From: Anaerolineales bacterium
GTDB taxonomy: Bacteria > Chloroflexota > Anaerolineae > 4572-78 > J111
Direction: 5' to 3'
NCBI GenBank assembly: GCA_020634855.1
Contig: JACKAU010000015.1
Span: 1 to 64,000 of the forward strand
Length of the DNA: 64,000 nucleotides
Positions 55,438 to 64,000 of this stretch are shown piece by piece (within the stretch, counting starts at the first letter, position 1; every line of letters begins with the position of its first letter). The notes beneath the pieces were generated by a model. The model did no database searches. It had not been told where the DNA came from and worked only from the letters and a program-made list of their open reading frames with translations. The position numbers and the translations under genes are program-made.

Positions 55438-57225
55438 ATGAACCGACCCTACATCCGTTACCGGATTTTTCATATTCTGGCCGTTATTATGGTTACAGCC
55501 GGCCTGGCTGTTTCGGTTAGTAATTCCCCGGCACTAGCGCAATCGCCGCGCGGCGCTGAAGACGTCCGTGTCGCACTGGCCACCACCCCTTCCGTCCGAG
55601 TTATCGTGGCGCTGCGACCACCGGCCCCAAACGCCGATGTGGGCGTCCAAACCCAGGAAGTCAAGGATCGGCAAGCCCGAATTATGGAAGCCGTGCCTGA
55701 CCCGGAGCTTAAAGTGCTGCACCGGTACCAGTCTGTGGCCGGCCTATCCGGCGAAGTAACGGCGGCCGGTCTCGAAGCTCTGGCGACTCAGCCGGATGTG
55801 ATGAGTGTGGCGCTCGACTTGCCGGTTGAAGCCGCTCCGACACCGAGTGCGGCCTTGATCCATGCTGATGCGGTCCATCAGAATTTGGGGATTACCGGCG
55901 CGGGGGTGAACGTAGCCGTCCTGGACACCGGCGTCGATGTGACTCACCCTGACCTGGCGTCCAAGATTGTGGCTCAACACTGCTTCAATCGTGGTGGTTG
56001 TCTCCCCGACGCTACAGACGAAGGCGACATCGCTCAGGACGAAAACGGACACGGCACTCACGTATCTGGCGTTATTGTCAGCCAGGGCAGCCAAAGCCCG
56101 CGCGGCATTGCCCCGGATGCCGGACTGGTAGCCGTTCGCGTGCTGGGCAGTAGTGGGGTCGGTTTTAGCTCTGATGTCATCGCCGGGATCGATTGGGTGG
56201 TGGCCAATCAAGCCAGCCTCAACGTGGCGGCCATTAATCTCAGTCTGGGCGGCGGCGCGTATGAGGGGGCGTGTGATCAGGCCGACGCCAACACGATGCT
56301 TTACGCGGCGGCCACCACTGCCGCTCGCGATGCGGGTATCGCGGTTTTTGCCGCGTCAGGCAATGGGGCAGAAGCCAATAAAATGACCACGCCGGCTTGC
56401 GTTGCCAATGTTATTGCGGTGGGCAATGTCTATGACACGGCCTCTGAGGGCATTAACTGGGGCAATTGTGTAGATGAACTGGTCACGGTTGATCAAGTGG
56501 TCTGTTCCGGCAACAGTAGTTCAGAGCTTGATCTGCTGGCGCCAGGGGTTTTGATTACCTCGACCAAATTAGGTGGAGGTCAGAGCACCAAGTCCGGGAC
56601 CTCTACGGCCACGCCCCACGCCGCAGCCGTCGCTGCGCTGCTGGTCCAGGCCAACCCCAGTTTAACCCCTGCCGATATCGAGACGGTTTTGGAAAATACC
56701 GGCGTGCCGGTTACCGACAGCCGTAGCGGCCGGGTTGTGCCTCGCATCGATGCCTTGGCCGCCGTGTCGCAGGTCATTACCAAACAAACCGTCACCTTTT
56801 CCGGCGCCATTTTGTTGCAAGGCCGCACCGACCACAGCGGCACGGCTATTTTCTTGACCGAGACCTCTTGCGCCGAGGCGTCGTTTACCGAGTCTGCCGC
56901 CACCACCAAGGTTGATGGCAGCTTTGAGATCATCGCGGCCGATGATCAGGATTTTGAATGCCTACGCGCCTCCCATCCCGGCTACCTGTCAGCTCAGCAA
57001 AGTTTCCCTGGTCAATCTCTGGGCAGCTTCACACTGCCGGGCGGTGACGCCAACGGCGATCAAGTGGTCGATATTTTGGATTTGGCGATGATCGCCACGT
57101 TGTACCGCACCGACGACCCGATCGGCGATATCAACGGCGATGGTTTGGTCAACATTTTCGACCTGGTGATTACAGCCTCGAATTATCAGGAGCGCGGTCC
57201 GATTATTATTAGCTTGGAAGAGTAG
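55438..57225 (+). CDS. Subtilase (S8) with C-terminal dockerin
   Basis: 595 aa. Signal peptide (about 12-35). An inhibitor-I9-like propeptide (about 55-130). The S8 catalytic domain has all three residues: Asp163 in LDTGVD, His205 in HGTHVSG and Ser389 in GTSTATPHAAA. Asn of the oxyanion hole lies in AASGNGAEA. After residue 455 come the LQGRTDHSGTAI module and a dockerin (GDANGDQVVDILDLAMIA, GDINGDGLVNIFDLVITASNY). An exported protease that should dock to a cohesin. The ATG is 2 nt after the upstream stop, so it is coupled. Confidence 0.93.
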   Translation: MNRPYIRYRIFHILAVIMVTAGLAVSVSNSPALAQSPRGAEDVRVALATTPSVRVIVALRPPAPNADVGVQTQEVKDRQARIMEAVPDPELKVLHRYQSVAGLSGEVTAAGLEALATQPDVMSVALDLPVEAAPTPSAALIHADAVHQNLGITGAGVNVAVLDTGVDVTHPDLASKIVAQHCFNRGGCLPDATDEGDIAQDENGHGTHVSGVIVSQGSQSPRGIAPDAGLVAVRVLGSSGVGFSSDVIAGIDWVVANQASLNVAAINLSLGGGAYEGACDQADANTMLYAAATTAARDAGIAVFAASGNGAEANKMTTPACVANVIAVGNVYDTASEGINWGNCVDELVTVDQVVCSGNSSSELDLLAPGVLITSTKLGGGQSTKSGTSTATPHAAAVAALLVQANPSLTPADIETVLENTGVPVTDSRSGRVVPRIDALAAVSQVITKQTVTFSGAILLQGRTDHSGTAIFLTETSCAEASFTESAATTKVDGSFEIIAADDQDFECLRASHPGYLSAQQSFPGQSLGSFTLPGGDANGDQVVDILDLAMIATLYRTDDPIGDINGDGLVNIFDLVITASNYQERGPIIISLEE

Positions 57226-57368
57226 GGGTAGTGTCCCATCGCCGGTTTGTAGTAATGGCTTTGGCTTACACCTGAGTGTGTCTGTTCTTTAAAAAACATA
57301 GATCATTGGTTAACTAACTAAACAATGATACTTGAAATAAACCTTTGAAGGATTGGGAGAGATTTCAA

Positions 57369-59168
57369 ATGTCGAGCCAAAAGAGAGACTGGTTCTATTG
57401 TTGGCCTCATTGGGGGTGGGGCATGCTGGTGGGGGTTGCGTTGGTAGTGCTTTTTGTTCGTAGCTCAGGGGATATTCTGGCTGCGCCAAATTTGACTCTG
57501 ATCGGCGTCGTTGAGTTGGAAGGACGGAGCGATAGCAGTAGCGCCACAATTTCGGCCGGAGAGTACTTTCTCCAGCTAACTCCGGATGGCGTCTTTGAGA
57601 TGAATCTTGAGGCGACAGATGCTTATGTGATGCTGATCGACGCGCCGGGATACCTGAGTGCTAAAGCGGAAGATGCGCTGCCTGATGGCTCGACGATTGA
57701 TATGGGGCGAATCACGCTGTTAGGCGGCGATGTGACCGGCGATGATTTCATCAATATTCTCGATTTGGCCTTGATTGCCAGCCTCTACAATACCGACGAC
57801 CCGCAGGCTGACATCAACGGCGATCAGCAGGTCAATCTGATCGATCTGGTGATGACGGCCACCAACTACCGGCGGCGAGGCCCGATGGTGATTGGTTTGG
57901 ACGCCAAACTCCGGCAGGCTATTACCGACGCCGGTCTCACGCCACTCGAGTCGGGACCTGAGCCAGACCCGGCTAAAGTGATCCTGGGGCAGGCGTTATT
58001 TTTTGATAAAGAGCTAAGCGGCAATCGGGATGTGGCTTGCTCGACATGTCATCTCCCGCTGCAACACACCAGCGATGGGCTGTCGGTGTCAATCGGGGTG
58101 GGCGGTCTGGATGGGGTTGGCCCTAAGCGGCGCAACGCGCCGGATCGCATGCTCCACCCGCGTAACTCACCGGACTTGTTTAACCGAGGTCGCCCGGAAC
58201 TGGCGACGATGTTCTGGGATATTCGCGTTAACGGATCGAAGGCCGGCGGCTTCAACAGTCCCGCCAAAGAGCAGTTACCCGGCGATGACATGGATAACAT
58301 TTTGGCGGTTCTGGCCATGTTTCCGGTCACCGCCCGTGATGAGATGCGGGGTATGCCGGACGATTTCGAAAAGTTTGGCAACGAGTTAGCGCCTATCGAC
58401 GACGAGGATTTTACCGCCATTTGGCAGGCGCTGATCGACCGCGTGCTGGCTCACGAGGCGTATGTGATGCTGTTCAATAAGGCCTATCCGGACACGCCGC
58501 CGGAAGAGCTTGGTTTTCAACACGCGGCTAACGGCATCGCGGCCTTCGTTTCTAAAGCCTTTGCCTTTACCAACAGCCCCTGGGATCGCTACTTAGCCGG
58601 GGACGAAACGGCCCTCACTGATGAAGCCAAGCAGGGCGCGCTGCTCTTTTTGGGTCAGGCCAATTGCAGCCGGTGCCACGCCGGCAATCTGTTCACCGAT
58701 CAATTGACGCATAACCTGGCCATGCCGCAGGTCGGTCCCGGCAATAACAAGGCGCAGCCGGGGATCGATCTGGGCCGGGCCGGCGAAACCGGCGACCCGG
58801 CCGATAACTACGCTTTTCGCACGCCGCCGCTGCGGAATGTGGCCCTGACCGGCCCCTGGACTCACGCGGGGGCCTACACCAGCCTGGAAGCGGTCGTTCG
58901 CCACCATCTCAACCCGGCGCAAGCCTTACACAGCTACGATCCCTCCCAACTGCGCGCTGATCTACAGGGTTCATTTCAGAGCGACGAATCTTACCTCAGC
59001 GCCCAATTGTCGCATTTGGATCCGTTGGTGGCAACGCCGGTTGATCTGTCCGACCGAGAATTTGACCAGGTGATCGCTTTTCTCCACGCGCTAACCGATC
59101 CGTCCGCCATCAATTTGACCAATGTCGTGCCAAAATCGGTGCCGAGCGGCTTACCGGTTGATAAGTAA
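57369..59168 (+). CDS. Di-heme cytochrome c peroxidase fused to a dockerin
   Basis: 599 aa from the ATG after GGGAGAG. A signal/membrane segment (about 15-38). A short regulatory-like module (about 48-115, with LEGRSDSSSATIS and APGYLSAK). A dockerin placed in the middle (GDVTGDDFINILDLALIASLY, ADINGDQQVNLIDLVMTATNY, about 120-178). Then a MauG/CcpA-type di-heme peroxidase with CSTCH (Cys224-His228) and CSRCH (Cys433-His437), and TPPLRNVALTGPWTHAGAY near 490. It reduces peroxide or oxidises a protein side chain. Enzymes of this family with a dockerin are unusual. Last gene of the cohesin-dockerin region. Confidence 0.92.
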   Translation: MSSQKRDWFYCWPHWGWGMLVGVALVVLFVRSSGDILAAPNLTLIGVVELEGRSDSSSATISAGEYFLQLTPDGVFEMNLEATDAYVMLIDAPGYLSAKAEDALPDGSTIDMGRITLLGGDVTGDDFINILDLALIASLYNTDDPQADINGDQQVNLIDLVMTATNYRRRGPMVIGLDAKLRQAITDAGLTPLESGPEPDPAKVILGQALFFDKELSGNRDVACSTCHLPLQHTSDGLSVSIGVGGLDGVGPKRRNAPDRMLHPRNSPDLFNRGRPELATMFWDIRVNGSKAGGFNSPAKEQLPGDDMDNILAVLAMFPVTARDEMRGMPDDFEKFGNELAPIDDEDFTAIWQALIDRVLAHEAYVMLFNKAYPDTPPEELGFQHAANGIAAFVSKAFAFTNSPWDRYLAGDETALTDEAKQGALLFLGQANCSRCHAGNLFTDQLTHNLAMPQVGPGNNKAQPGIDLGRAGETGDPADNYAFRTPPLRNVALTGPWTHAGAYTSLEAVVRHHLNPAQALHSYDPSQLRADLQGSFQSDESYLSAQLSHLDPLVATPVDLSDREFDQVIAFLHALTDPSAINLTNVVPKSVPSGLPVDK

Positions 59169-59183
59169 CGTTCCTTTGGCAAT

Positions 59184-59258
59184 TGGAGATAAGGAGATGG
59201 GGAGATAAGGGGATTGTTAGATGTAACTGCCAATCTCCTTATCTCTAATCTCTCTGTG
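59184..59258. repeat. Inverted repeat of GGAGATAAGG words
   Basis: GAGATAAGGGGATTG pairs with CAATCTCCTTATCTC with one mismatch, and a further GGAGATAAGGAGAT copy sits at the left. It follows the peroxidase gene and may terminate it. The remainder of the 59169-59561 gap shows no gene. Confidence 0.65.
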
Positions 59259-59561
59259 GTTATTTTTGAATACGCCTTGGCGCTAAACCTCATCTCTCAA
59301 TGGCCCTTTTGGGGGATTTTGCCTCGCTCTTAGTCCTGTTAGAATGATTATGACAAGCTGGTGTACCGTGACACAGGCCAGTCCCAATCGGATCGTTTGA
59401 TTTATTGCCGTTCAAGTAACCTCGCTCCCGCCACTCGTCCAATCTCTGGATAATTTTAACTTTTTTTTAACGATTTTCACATCCGGGGTATATGAATTCT
59501 ATGTTAACCTTAAGGCATAATTGGATCATTGTCGGCTGGGCATAGGAGTCATTTTCGACTT

Positions 59562-61838
59562 ATGGAAATTCCTGAAATTATTCTTATATCATTATGTTTG
59601 TTGATTTTTGGCGTCTTGCAGGTACTGGTCATCCTTCGCTGGCGTTTGGCTGATATCCTGGTAGTACATTTAGGGGTAAGCGTAAGTTTGGGGTTTTTCG
59701 CCAATCTGTGTCTGCTCTTGGCTTGGTTGGAGGTCACCACCAACGCCCTGAATTACGAATTATCAATCCAGTTGAGTTTGCTGGCGATGATTCTCACCTT
59801 TGGCGGGTTGACGCTTAGCCTCCTCAAGAAAACGCGCCGTACGCTTTTAATTTATTGGGGCGTTGGGCTGGCGATCTTACTACTATGGAGTGGGCTGGCG
59901 TTCAATTTTCAAGGTTGGGCTACTGGAATCGTGGTAGCAACCAACGGTGTTGGCCTGAACGGGATCGAACAATTGATGGCGATTGTCGCCGGCAGCGGGT
60001 GGGTGATGGCCATTACCTCGGCCTTAGTTAACTTAACCTCGGAGCTTAAGCAGCGCCACCCGCTGCAATTTCTTAACCGGCTGCGTTACTGGCTAATTGT
60101 GACTTTTCTGTTAGGCGCGGCTGGGGTAACACTATTTGCCGATTTCACCGGTAGTTTTCGCTGGGTTGGCTTACCCCTGCTCACGGCCGGGATGGCCTTG
60201 GCCAGCTATAATGTTCTGAGCTACCAAACCCCGGACTTGAAACTGCTTTTCAATTGGGGGCTGCATTACATCGGCATTACATTTGTCTTGTCAAGTATTA
60301 CATTAATCGGGTTAGTCGGGGCCACGCAGTTGTATCGTTTTATCGCTCATCGTACTCATCTGCTGATTTGGTTGGTTATCTTGGCGGTGTTGATGGCGGC
60401 CAGCTATCGGCCCTTGCAGCGATTATCGAATATGTTACTGATGCGGTTCATTTTTGGCCGAACCGACCGCGATGAAACGCAGATGATCCGGCGTTATAAC
60501 CAAAATATTAGAAATACGCTGGACGTCCAACGCCTCAGCGATGTCACCATCAAGGCGATGGTCGAAACTTTGGATATCGAGCGCGGGGTGGTCTTTATCA
60601 ATGAGCGTAATGGCCGGGGGCCGGTCTGGCTGAAACCCTTATCGACGGTTGGTCTGAAGAATTTTACCACTAAATGCCTGACCATCGAGAACCCATTGGT
60701 CGGCTATCTGCGTAAAGAAAAGACGATGTTAAGCCAATATGAAATTGATGTCCGGCCTGAATTCAAATCGATGGCCCAGGATGAAAAGGATTGGCTGTTG
60801 GCCTTAGAATTGGAGATGTATGTACCCATCCTACGTGAGCAGGAATTAATGGGCGTGCTGGCGTTTGGACCGCAAAAAAACGGTACGGCTTACAGTAAAA
60901 AAGAGAAAGATTTGATGGTGATGTTGGCTGAACAAGCTGCGGTAGCGATGGATGGCGCCTTATTGTTTCAACAATTGGCTACGATTAACGATGAGGTTGG
61001 CCTGCTGAATGATCGCGTGTCTGTCCTCGACAAGAGCAAATCGGAATTTCTCTCGATTGCGTCGCACGAATTGAAGACGCCGCTCACCCAAATTCATACC
61101 TACTCGCAGCTGTTATTAGATTTAACCGAAGACGATCTCAAGGACGAAACTTATACCAAAAAGGTATTCGAGGGGATTGCCAGGGGTAGCGAGCGCATGC
61201 GCGATGTGATCGAACTGATGCTCGATGTCAGCGCCGCCGATATGGGCAGTATGTACCTTTTCACCGGCCCTGTCATAATGAAGGAAGTTTTCGAACAGGC
61301 GATTAGACCCTACTTACCGGTTTTGGATGAACGACGGTTGGCCTTAAGTGAAAATAGCCTGGCCGACCTGCCCACCATCGAAGCCGATGGCACTCGTTTG
61401 GTACAGATGCTTGAAAATCTGATTAACAATGCCATAAAATACACCCCTGATGGCGGCCAAATTACCATCACCGGTCGCCCGACGACGATGAGCGACGGTG
61501 AACCGGCGGTTGAAATTATGATTTCTGACAACGGTATCGGCATTGATCCTCAACATCATGAGATGATTTTTGAGAAGTTCTTCCGGGTGGAAGACTCGAA
61601 GAACCACAGTACCAGCAAAACCAAATATAAAGGCGCCGGGCCGGGTTTAGGGTTAACCTTAGTCCGGGCCATCGTCGAAACCCATAATGGCGAAATTTGG
61701 GTAGAGAGCGTCGGTCGAGATGAGGTCAATCGACCGGGCAGCGCCTTTTACGTCGTGCTTCCTCTACTGCCTAAATTACCCGAACGAATTGAACTGCCTC
61801 AATCTAAGATTATTACGCAGACGATAACCTATAGTTAG
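59562..61838 (+). CDS. Membrane sensor histidine kinase
   Basis: 758 aa from MEIPEIILIS (TAGGAG 11 nt before); a TTG 33 nt upstream is possible. Eight or so transmembrane helices in residues 3-290 resemble 7TM sensor regions. A GAF domain (about 325-480, DIERGVVFINERNG). A short coil. HisKA with the phosphoacceptor His502 in SIASHELKTPLTQ. HATPase with NLINNAIKYTPDGG, SDNGIGID and GPGLGLTLVRAIVE. No response regulator is next to it. The TM domain suggests sensing in or at the membrane. It may regulate the preceding surface genes, but nothing shows this. Confidence 0.92.
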   Translation: MEIPEIILISLCLLIFGVLQVLVILRWRLADILVVHLGVSVSLGFFANLCLLLAWLEVTTNALNYELSIQLSLLAMILTFGGLTLSLLKKTRRTLLIYWGVGLAILLLWSGLAFNFQGWATGIVVATNGVGLNGIEQLMAIVAGSGWVMAITSALVNLTSELKQRHPLQFLNRLRYWLIVTFLLGAAGVTLFADFTGSFRWVGLPLLTAGMALASYNVLSYQTPDLKLLFNWGLHYIGITFVLSSITLIGLVGATQLYRFIAHRTHLLIWLVILAVLMAASYRPLQRLSNMLLMRFIFGRTDRDETQMIRRYNQNIRNTLDVQRLSDVTIKAMVETLDIERGVVFINERNGRGPVWLKPLSTVGLKNFTTKCLTIENPLVGYLRKEKTMLSQYEIDVRPEFKSMAQDEKDWLLALELEMYVPILREQELMGVLAFGPQKNGTAYSKKEKDLMVMLAEQAAVAMDGALLFQQLATINDEVGLLNDRVSVLDKSKSEFLSIASHELKTPLTQIHTYSQLLLDLTEDDLKDETYTKKVFEGIARGSERMRDVIELMLDVSAADMGSMYLFTGPVIMKEVFEQAIRPYLPVLDERRLALSENSLADLPTIEADGTRLVQMLENLINNAIKYTPDGGQITITGRPTTMSDGEPAVEIMISDNGIGIDPQHHEMIFEKFFRVEDSKNHSTSKTKYKGAGPGLGLTLVRAIVETHNGEIWVESVGRDEVNRPGSAFYVVLPLLPKLPERIELPQSKIITQTITYS

Positions 61839-61879
61839 GCGTCATCTGCAAATAACTTCGCACTTATGGAGGGAGATCC

Positions 61880-61927
61880 GGAGACAAGGAGATTTTGAAA
61901 TTGGCTTGGCCTAATCTCCTTGTCTCC
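61880..61927. terminator. Bidirectional hairpin between kinase and folE
   Basis: GGAGACAAGGAGATT and AATCTCCTTGTCTCC pair perfectly over 15 bp. The genes converge here, so one hairpin serves both. The words match the repeat inserted in hypF. Confidence 0.75.
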
Positions 61928-61983
61928 CCATCTCTAATCTCCCCCCAAATGCCAAAGTTAATCTTGAATAAGCATCGGGTCGG

Positions 61984-62640
61984 TTAATCTTTTGAGTGAC
62001 GGCTGATGTGTTCCATAAATTCGGAGCGGGTTCTTGAGTCCTTTCTAAAGGTCCCCAAGACCGCGCTGGTAATCATACTGGCATTGGCTTTTTTGACACC
62101 GCGCATCATCATACACATATGAACCCCCTCGGCGACGACCGCCACGCCGTAGGGCTGCAGAACTTCATTAATAAAATCGGCTATCTGTTTGGTCATCCGT
62201 TCTTGCACTTGCAGTCGCCGGGCAAACACCTCTACAATCCGAGGAATTTTGCTTAACCCAATGACCTTGTGGTTGGGAATGTAAGCGACATGCACTTTGC
62301 CAAAAAACGGTAGCATGTGGTGTTCGCATAAACTGTAGAAGTCAATATCTTTGACAATGACCATATCACTGTAATCGACCGTGAAAATGGCGTCGTTGAT
62401 CAGCTTGACCGGATCGACGTGATAGCCGGCGGTTAACTCATCATACATCCGGGCAACCCGTTCTGGCGTGCGCTGTAATCCCTCACGTTCAGGATTTTCG
62501 CCAATCTTACGTAATATTTTGGTGACCGCTTTCTCGATACCTTCTTTTCTTTTCTCCGCATGTTTATGATTGCCATTAGGGTTTATTTCAAAGGCCTGCC
62601 CTAAATAATCTAAGTCCAGATTTAACTTGGATTCATTCAT
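61984..62640 (-). CDS. folE: GTP cyclohydrolase I
   Basis: 218 aa, normal for FolE. Converts GTP to dihydroneopterin triphosphate, first step of folate synthesis. LCEHHMLPFFGKVHVAYIP holds the zinc Cys and His. VIGLSKIPRIVEVFARRLQVQERMT and GVHMCMMMRGV (second zinc Cys) are the conserved blocks. Its start shares one base with the folK stop (TAATG), so the two are translationally coupled. Confidence 0.97.
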   Translation of the reverse strand: MNESKLNLDLDYLGQAFEINPNGNHKHAEKRKEGIEKAVTKILRKIGENPEREGLQRTPERVARMYDELTAGYHVDPVKLINDAIFTVDYSDMVIVKDIDFYSLCEHHMLPFFGKVHVAYIPNHKVIGLSKIPRIVEVFARRLQVQERMTKQIADFINEVLQPYGVAVVAEGVHMCMMMRGVKKANASMITSAVLGTFRKDSRTRSEFMEHISRHSKD

Positions 62641-63215
62641 TAAAGTTTCCTTTCCAGATGTGGGTTTTTAATTGTAGACGACACTACAGTTGTTCGATTC
62701 ATAAATTGGGTTAACAGGTCTGTCATATCTTCTCGTAATTGCATTTCATCGGCTTTAATTTCAAATGCGTGAGCAATTTCTTGCAAATTTTGTCCCGTTT
62801 CAGGATGAACATAATCAGGAGCAATTTCCGCTAACGGAATGGCTACAAAGGGACGTTCCAAAACCTCCGGGTCGGGAATACGACGATCCGCCAGATTAAA
62901 AATTTGCCGGTTGAAAAACATGATATCGATGTCGATGGTTCGCGGGGCGTTTTTGTTGACCTGGCGTTGGCGTCCTAAACAGCTTTCAATTTTAAGTAAA
63001 ACCTGCTGCTTTAACTGATCGGCTGCTAGCTCTGTCGCAATAATCGCTGCCGCATTCAGGAAATTAGGTTGATCAATTAACCCCACGGGTTTTGTTTCCC
63101 AAACCGATGACACCGCCAGCAAATCCGTATAGCAAGCCAAAAGTCTCAAAGCCGATTTCAAGTTTGTTTCCGGTTCAATATTAGAGCCAAGCGATAAATA
63201 AGCAATATTTGGCAT
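62640..63215 (-). CDS. folK: Hydroxymethyl-dihydropterin pyrophosphokinase
   Basis: 191 aa from MPNIAYLSL, set by GGAGGGA; an upstream start would add six codons. LSLGSNIEPETNL, VWETKPVGLIDQPNFLNAA and NAPRTIDIDIMFFN with the Mg-binding Asp pair, then RPFVAIPLAEIAPD, are diagnostic of HPPK. It acts two steps after FolE. The last 30 residues beyond the fold are poorly conserved. First gene of the folK-folE pair. Confidence 0.97.
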   Translation of the reverse strand: MPNIAYLSLGSNIEPETNLKSALRLLACYTDLLAVSSVWETKPVGLIDQPNFLNAAAIIATELAADQLKQQVLLKIESCLGRQRQVNKNAPRTIDIDIMFFNRQIFNLADRRIPDPEVLERPFVAIPLAEIAPDYVHPETGQNLQEIAHAFEIKADEMQLREDMTDLLTQFMNRTTVVSSTIKNPHLERKL

Positions 63216-63661
63216 AATTTCCCTCCATTGCACAAATTATCTTTGGTTTTAGGACAAGAAGGTGGTTTCTAGCCTATTTGCTGGTTTGGCACGAAAAAGA
63301 TGTTCCTTACTAGACGACAAGCAAGCGGCCTAACTTACCTGGTTTCAAATTATTTCTCGGGTAGATTGATGGGTAGGGCTTGGGCGAAAGCATCACTGTT
63401 AATAAAATTTAATCATATTATCCGAAATTAAATGGCAGATTAATAGGTTTTGTCGGTTGACGACTGATGAATGATGGTCATAATGAGCATTGAGTGAAGT
63501 GCAACTTCTCTCATTTCTTGTACATTATGACAAAAAATTATACACTTAACCATAAAGTGACAACTCTAATAAGTTAACTGAAGTTTTAGAAATTGACCAA
63601 GTAATCCGTCAAGAGCCAAAAATAAACGGCTAAAGCTATATTTAAAAAGAGAGGTAACATA
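63216..63661. other. AT-rich divergent spacer
   Basis: It separates folK and the haloperoxidase-like gene, which diverge, so both promoters should be here. I see no gene and no strong consensus promoter or hairpin. Confidence 0.45.
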
Positions 63662-64000
63662 ATGAGGTACTTTTGGCGTGTTGTGAGTACGCTTTTTGGC
63701 TTCACTCTGGTTATGCTCTTAATCATAAGCAATCCCTCGACTGCGCAGGGGCAGTCACCGGTCTCACTCTATAGGCCGCAACTGTGCCACGCTTGCTATG
63801 TTTTGTTGTCTCCACCTTGGGGACAGCGCCAGAGTTTTGTTGAACCGCCTCTGGTTAGCGCGCCGAAATCGACCCCATTAAGCTCGTCCCAGGATGTAAC
63901 CCAGGCCGACCATACCGAACCCAGTGTTGTCATCAAATGGAACGAATTGATGTTGGCCGCCGTACGCAATGGCCCGCCCCGTCCCACGGTCATCGCCCGT
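63662..64000 (+). CDS. Start of a vanadium-dependent haloperoxidase-like secreted protein
   Basis: 113 codons, open to the right edge. AGAGAGGT precedes the ATG. Signal peptide (about 8-28) ending STAQG. A spacer of about 60 residues, then VVIKWNELMLAAVRNGPPRP and TVIAR, the characteristic beginning of the PAP2/vanadium haloperoxidase family in many bacteria. The metal-site residues lie outside the window, so activity cannot be judged. Confidence 0.75.
   Translation, partial: MRYFWRVVSTLFGFTLVMLLIISNPSTAQGQSPVSLYRPQLCHACYVLLSPPWGQRQSFVEPPLVSAPKSTPLSSSQDVTQADHTEPSVVIKWNELMLAAVRNGPPRPTVIAR

Noticed and set aside
48581..59168. Cellulosome
   Set aside because: No glycoside hydrolase or carbohydrate-binding module is present; the enzymes are an amidase, a protease and a peroxidase.

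Overview
The window reads as one chromosomal segment of a bacterium, most likely a Chloroflexota member of the Anaerolineae/Ardenticatenia type. The lineage call is an inference. It rests on the many secreted proteins with long Thr-Pro linkers, a secreted protein carrying a YLPIV motif, the mix of LysM, dockerin and von Willebrand A proteins, and the abundance of small palindromic intergenic repeats. There is no rRNA, CRISPR array or replication origin. One tRNA is present, tRNA-Arg(CCG).

Layout. 1-1.4 kb: copy A of a duplicated unit made of a 41-bp tandem array, a hairpin core, a conserved leader and an unknown CDS. 1.7-6.2 kb: an exosortase and its probable dedicated target, a large VIT/vWA membrane protein with a PEP-type C-terminus. 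6.5-14.6 kb: envelope genes (TPR lipoprotein, LysM-M23 peptidase, three Thr-Pro lipoproteins, M6-like metallopeptidase, LysM-YkuD transpeptidase). 15-25.4 kb: metabolic genes (SsnA-like amidohydrolase, a binding-protein pair with a vWA fusion, PPK2, HypF with an in-frame repeat insertion). 25.5-28.4 kb: a GNAT enzyme, an IS200-type element and a CysRS/MshC-like ligase. 28.7-30.2 kb: copy B of the duplicated unit, inverted.

30.5-33.8 kb is an AT-richer graveyard in which every recognisable gene is frameshifted: an AAA ATPase with a TOPRIM-like partner, a HicB-like and a Phd/YefM-like antitoxin, and an MNT nucleotidyltransferase. 33.9-41.9 kb is a five-gene minus-strand operon: GT39-like, Ppx/GppA, HprK-like kinase, GT39-like, and NTP_transf_5 nucleotidyltransferase. 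42.2-48.2 kb holds a three-LysM protein, a CaiB/BaiF-family protein, a methyltransferase and two unknowns.

48.5-59.2 kb is the most striking region: six consecutive exported proteins built from cohesin and dockerin modules. The catalytic partners are a PGRP-type amidase, a subtilase and a di-heme cytochrome c peroxidase. One member is a membrane-anchored cohesin with a TPR on the other side of the membrane. I infer a cell-surface complex assembled by cohesin-dockerin contacts that is not a cellulosome. The window ends with a 7TM-like histidine kinase, folE-folK, and the start of a vanadium-haloperoxidase-like gene.
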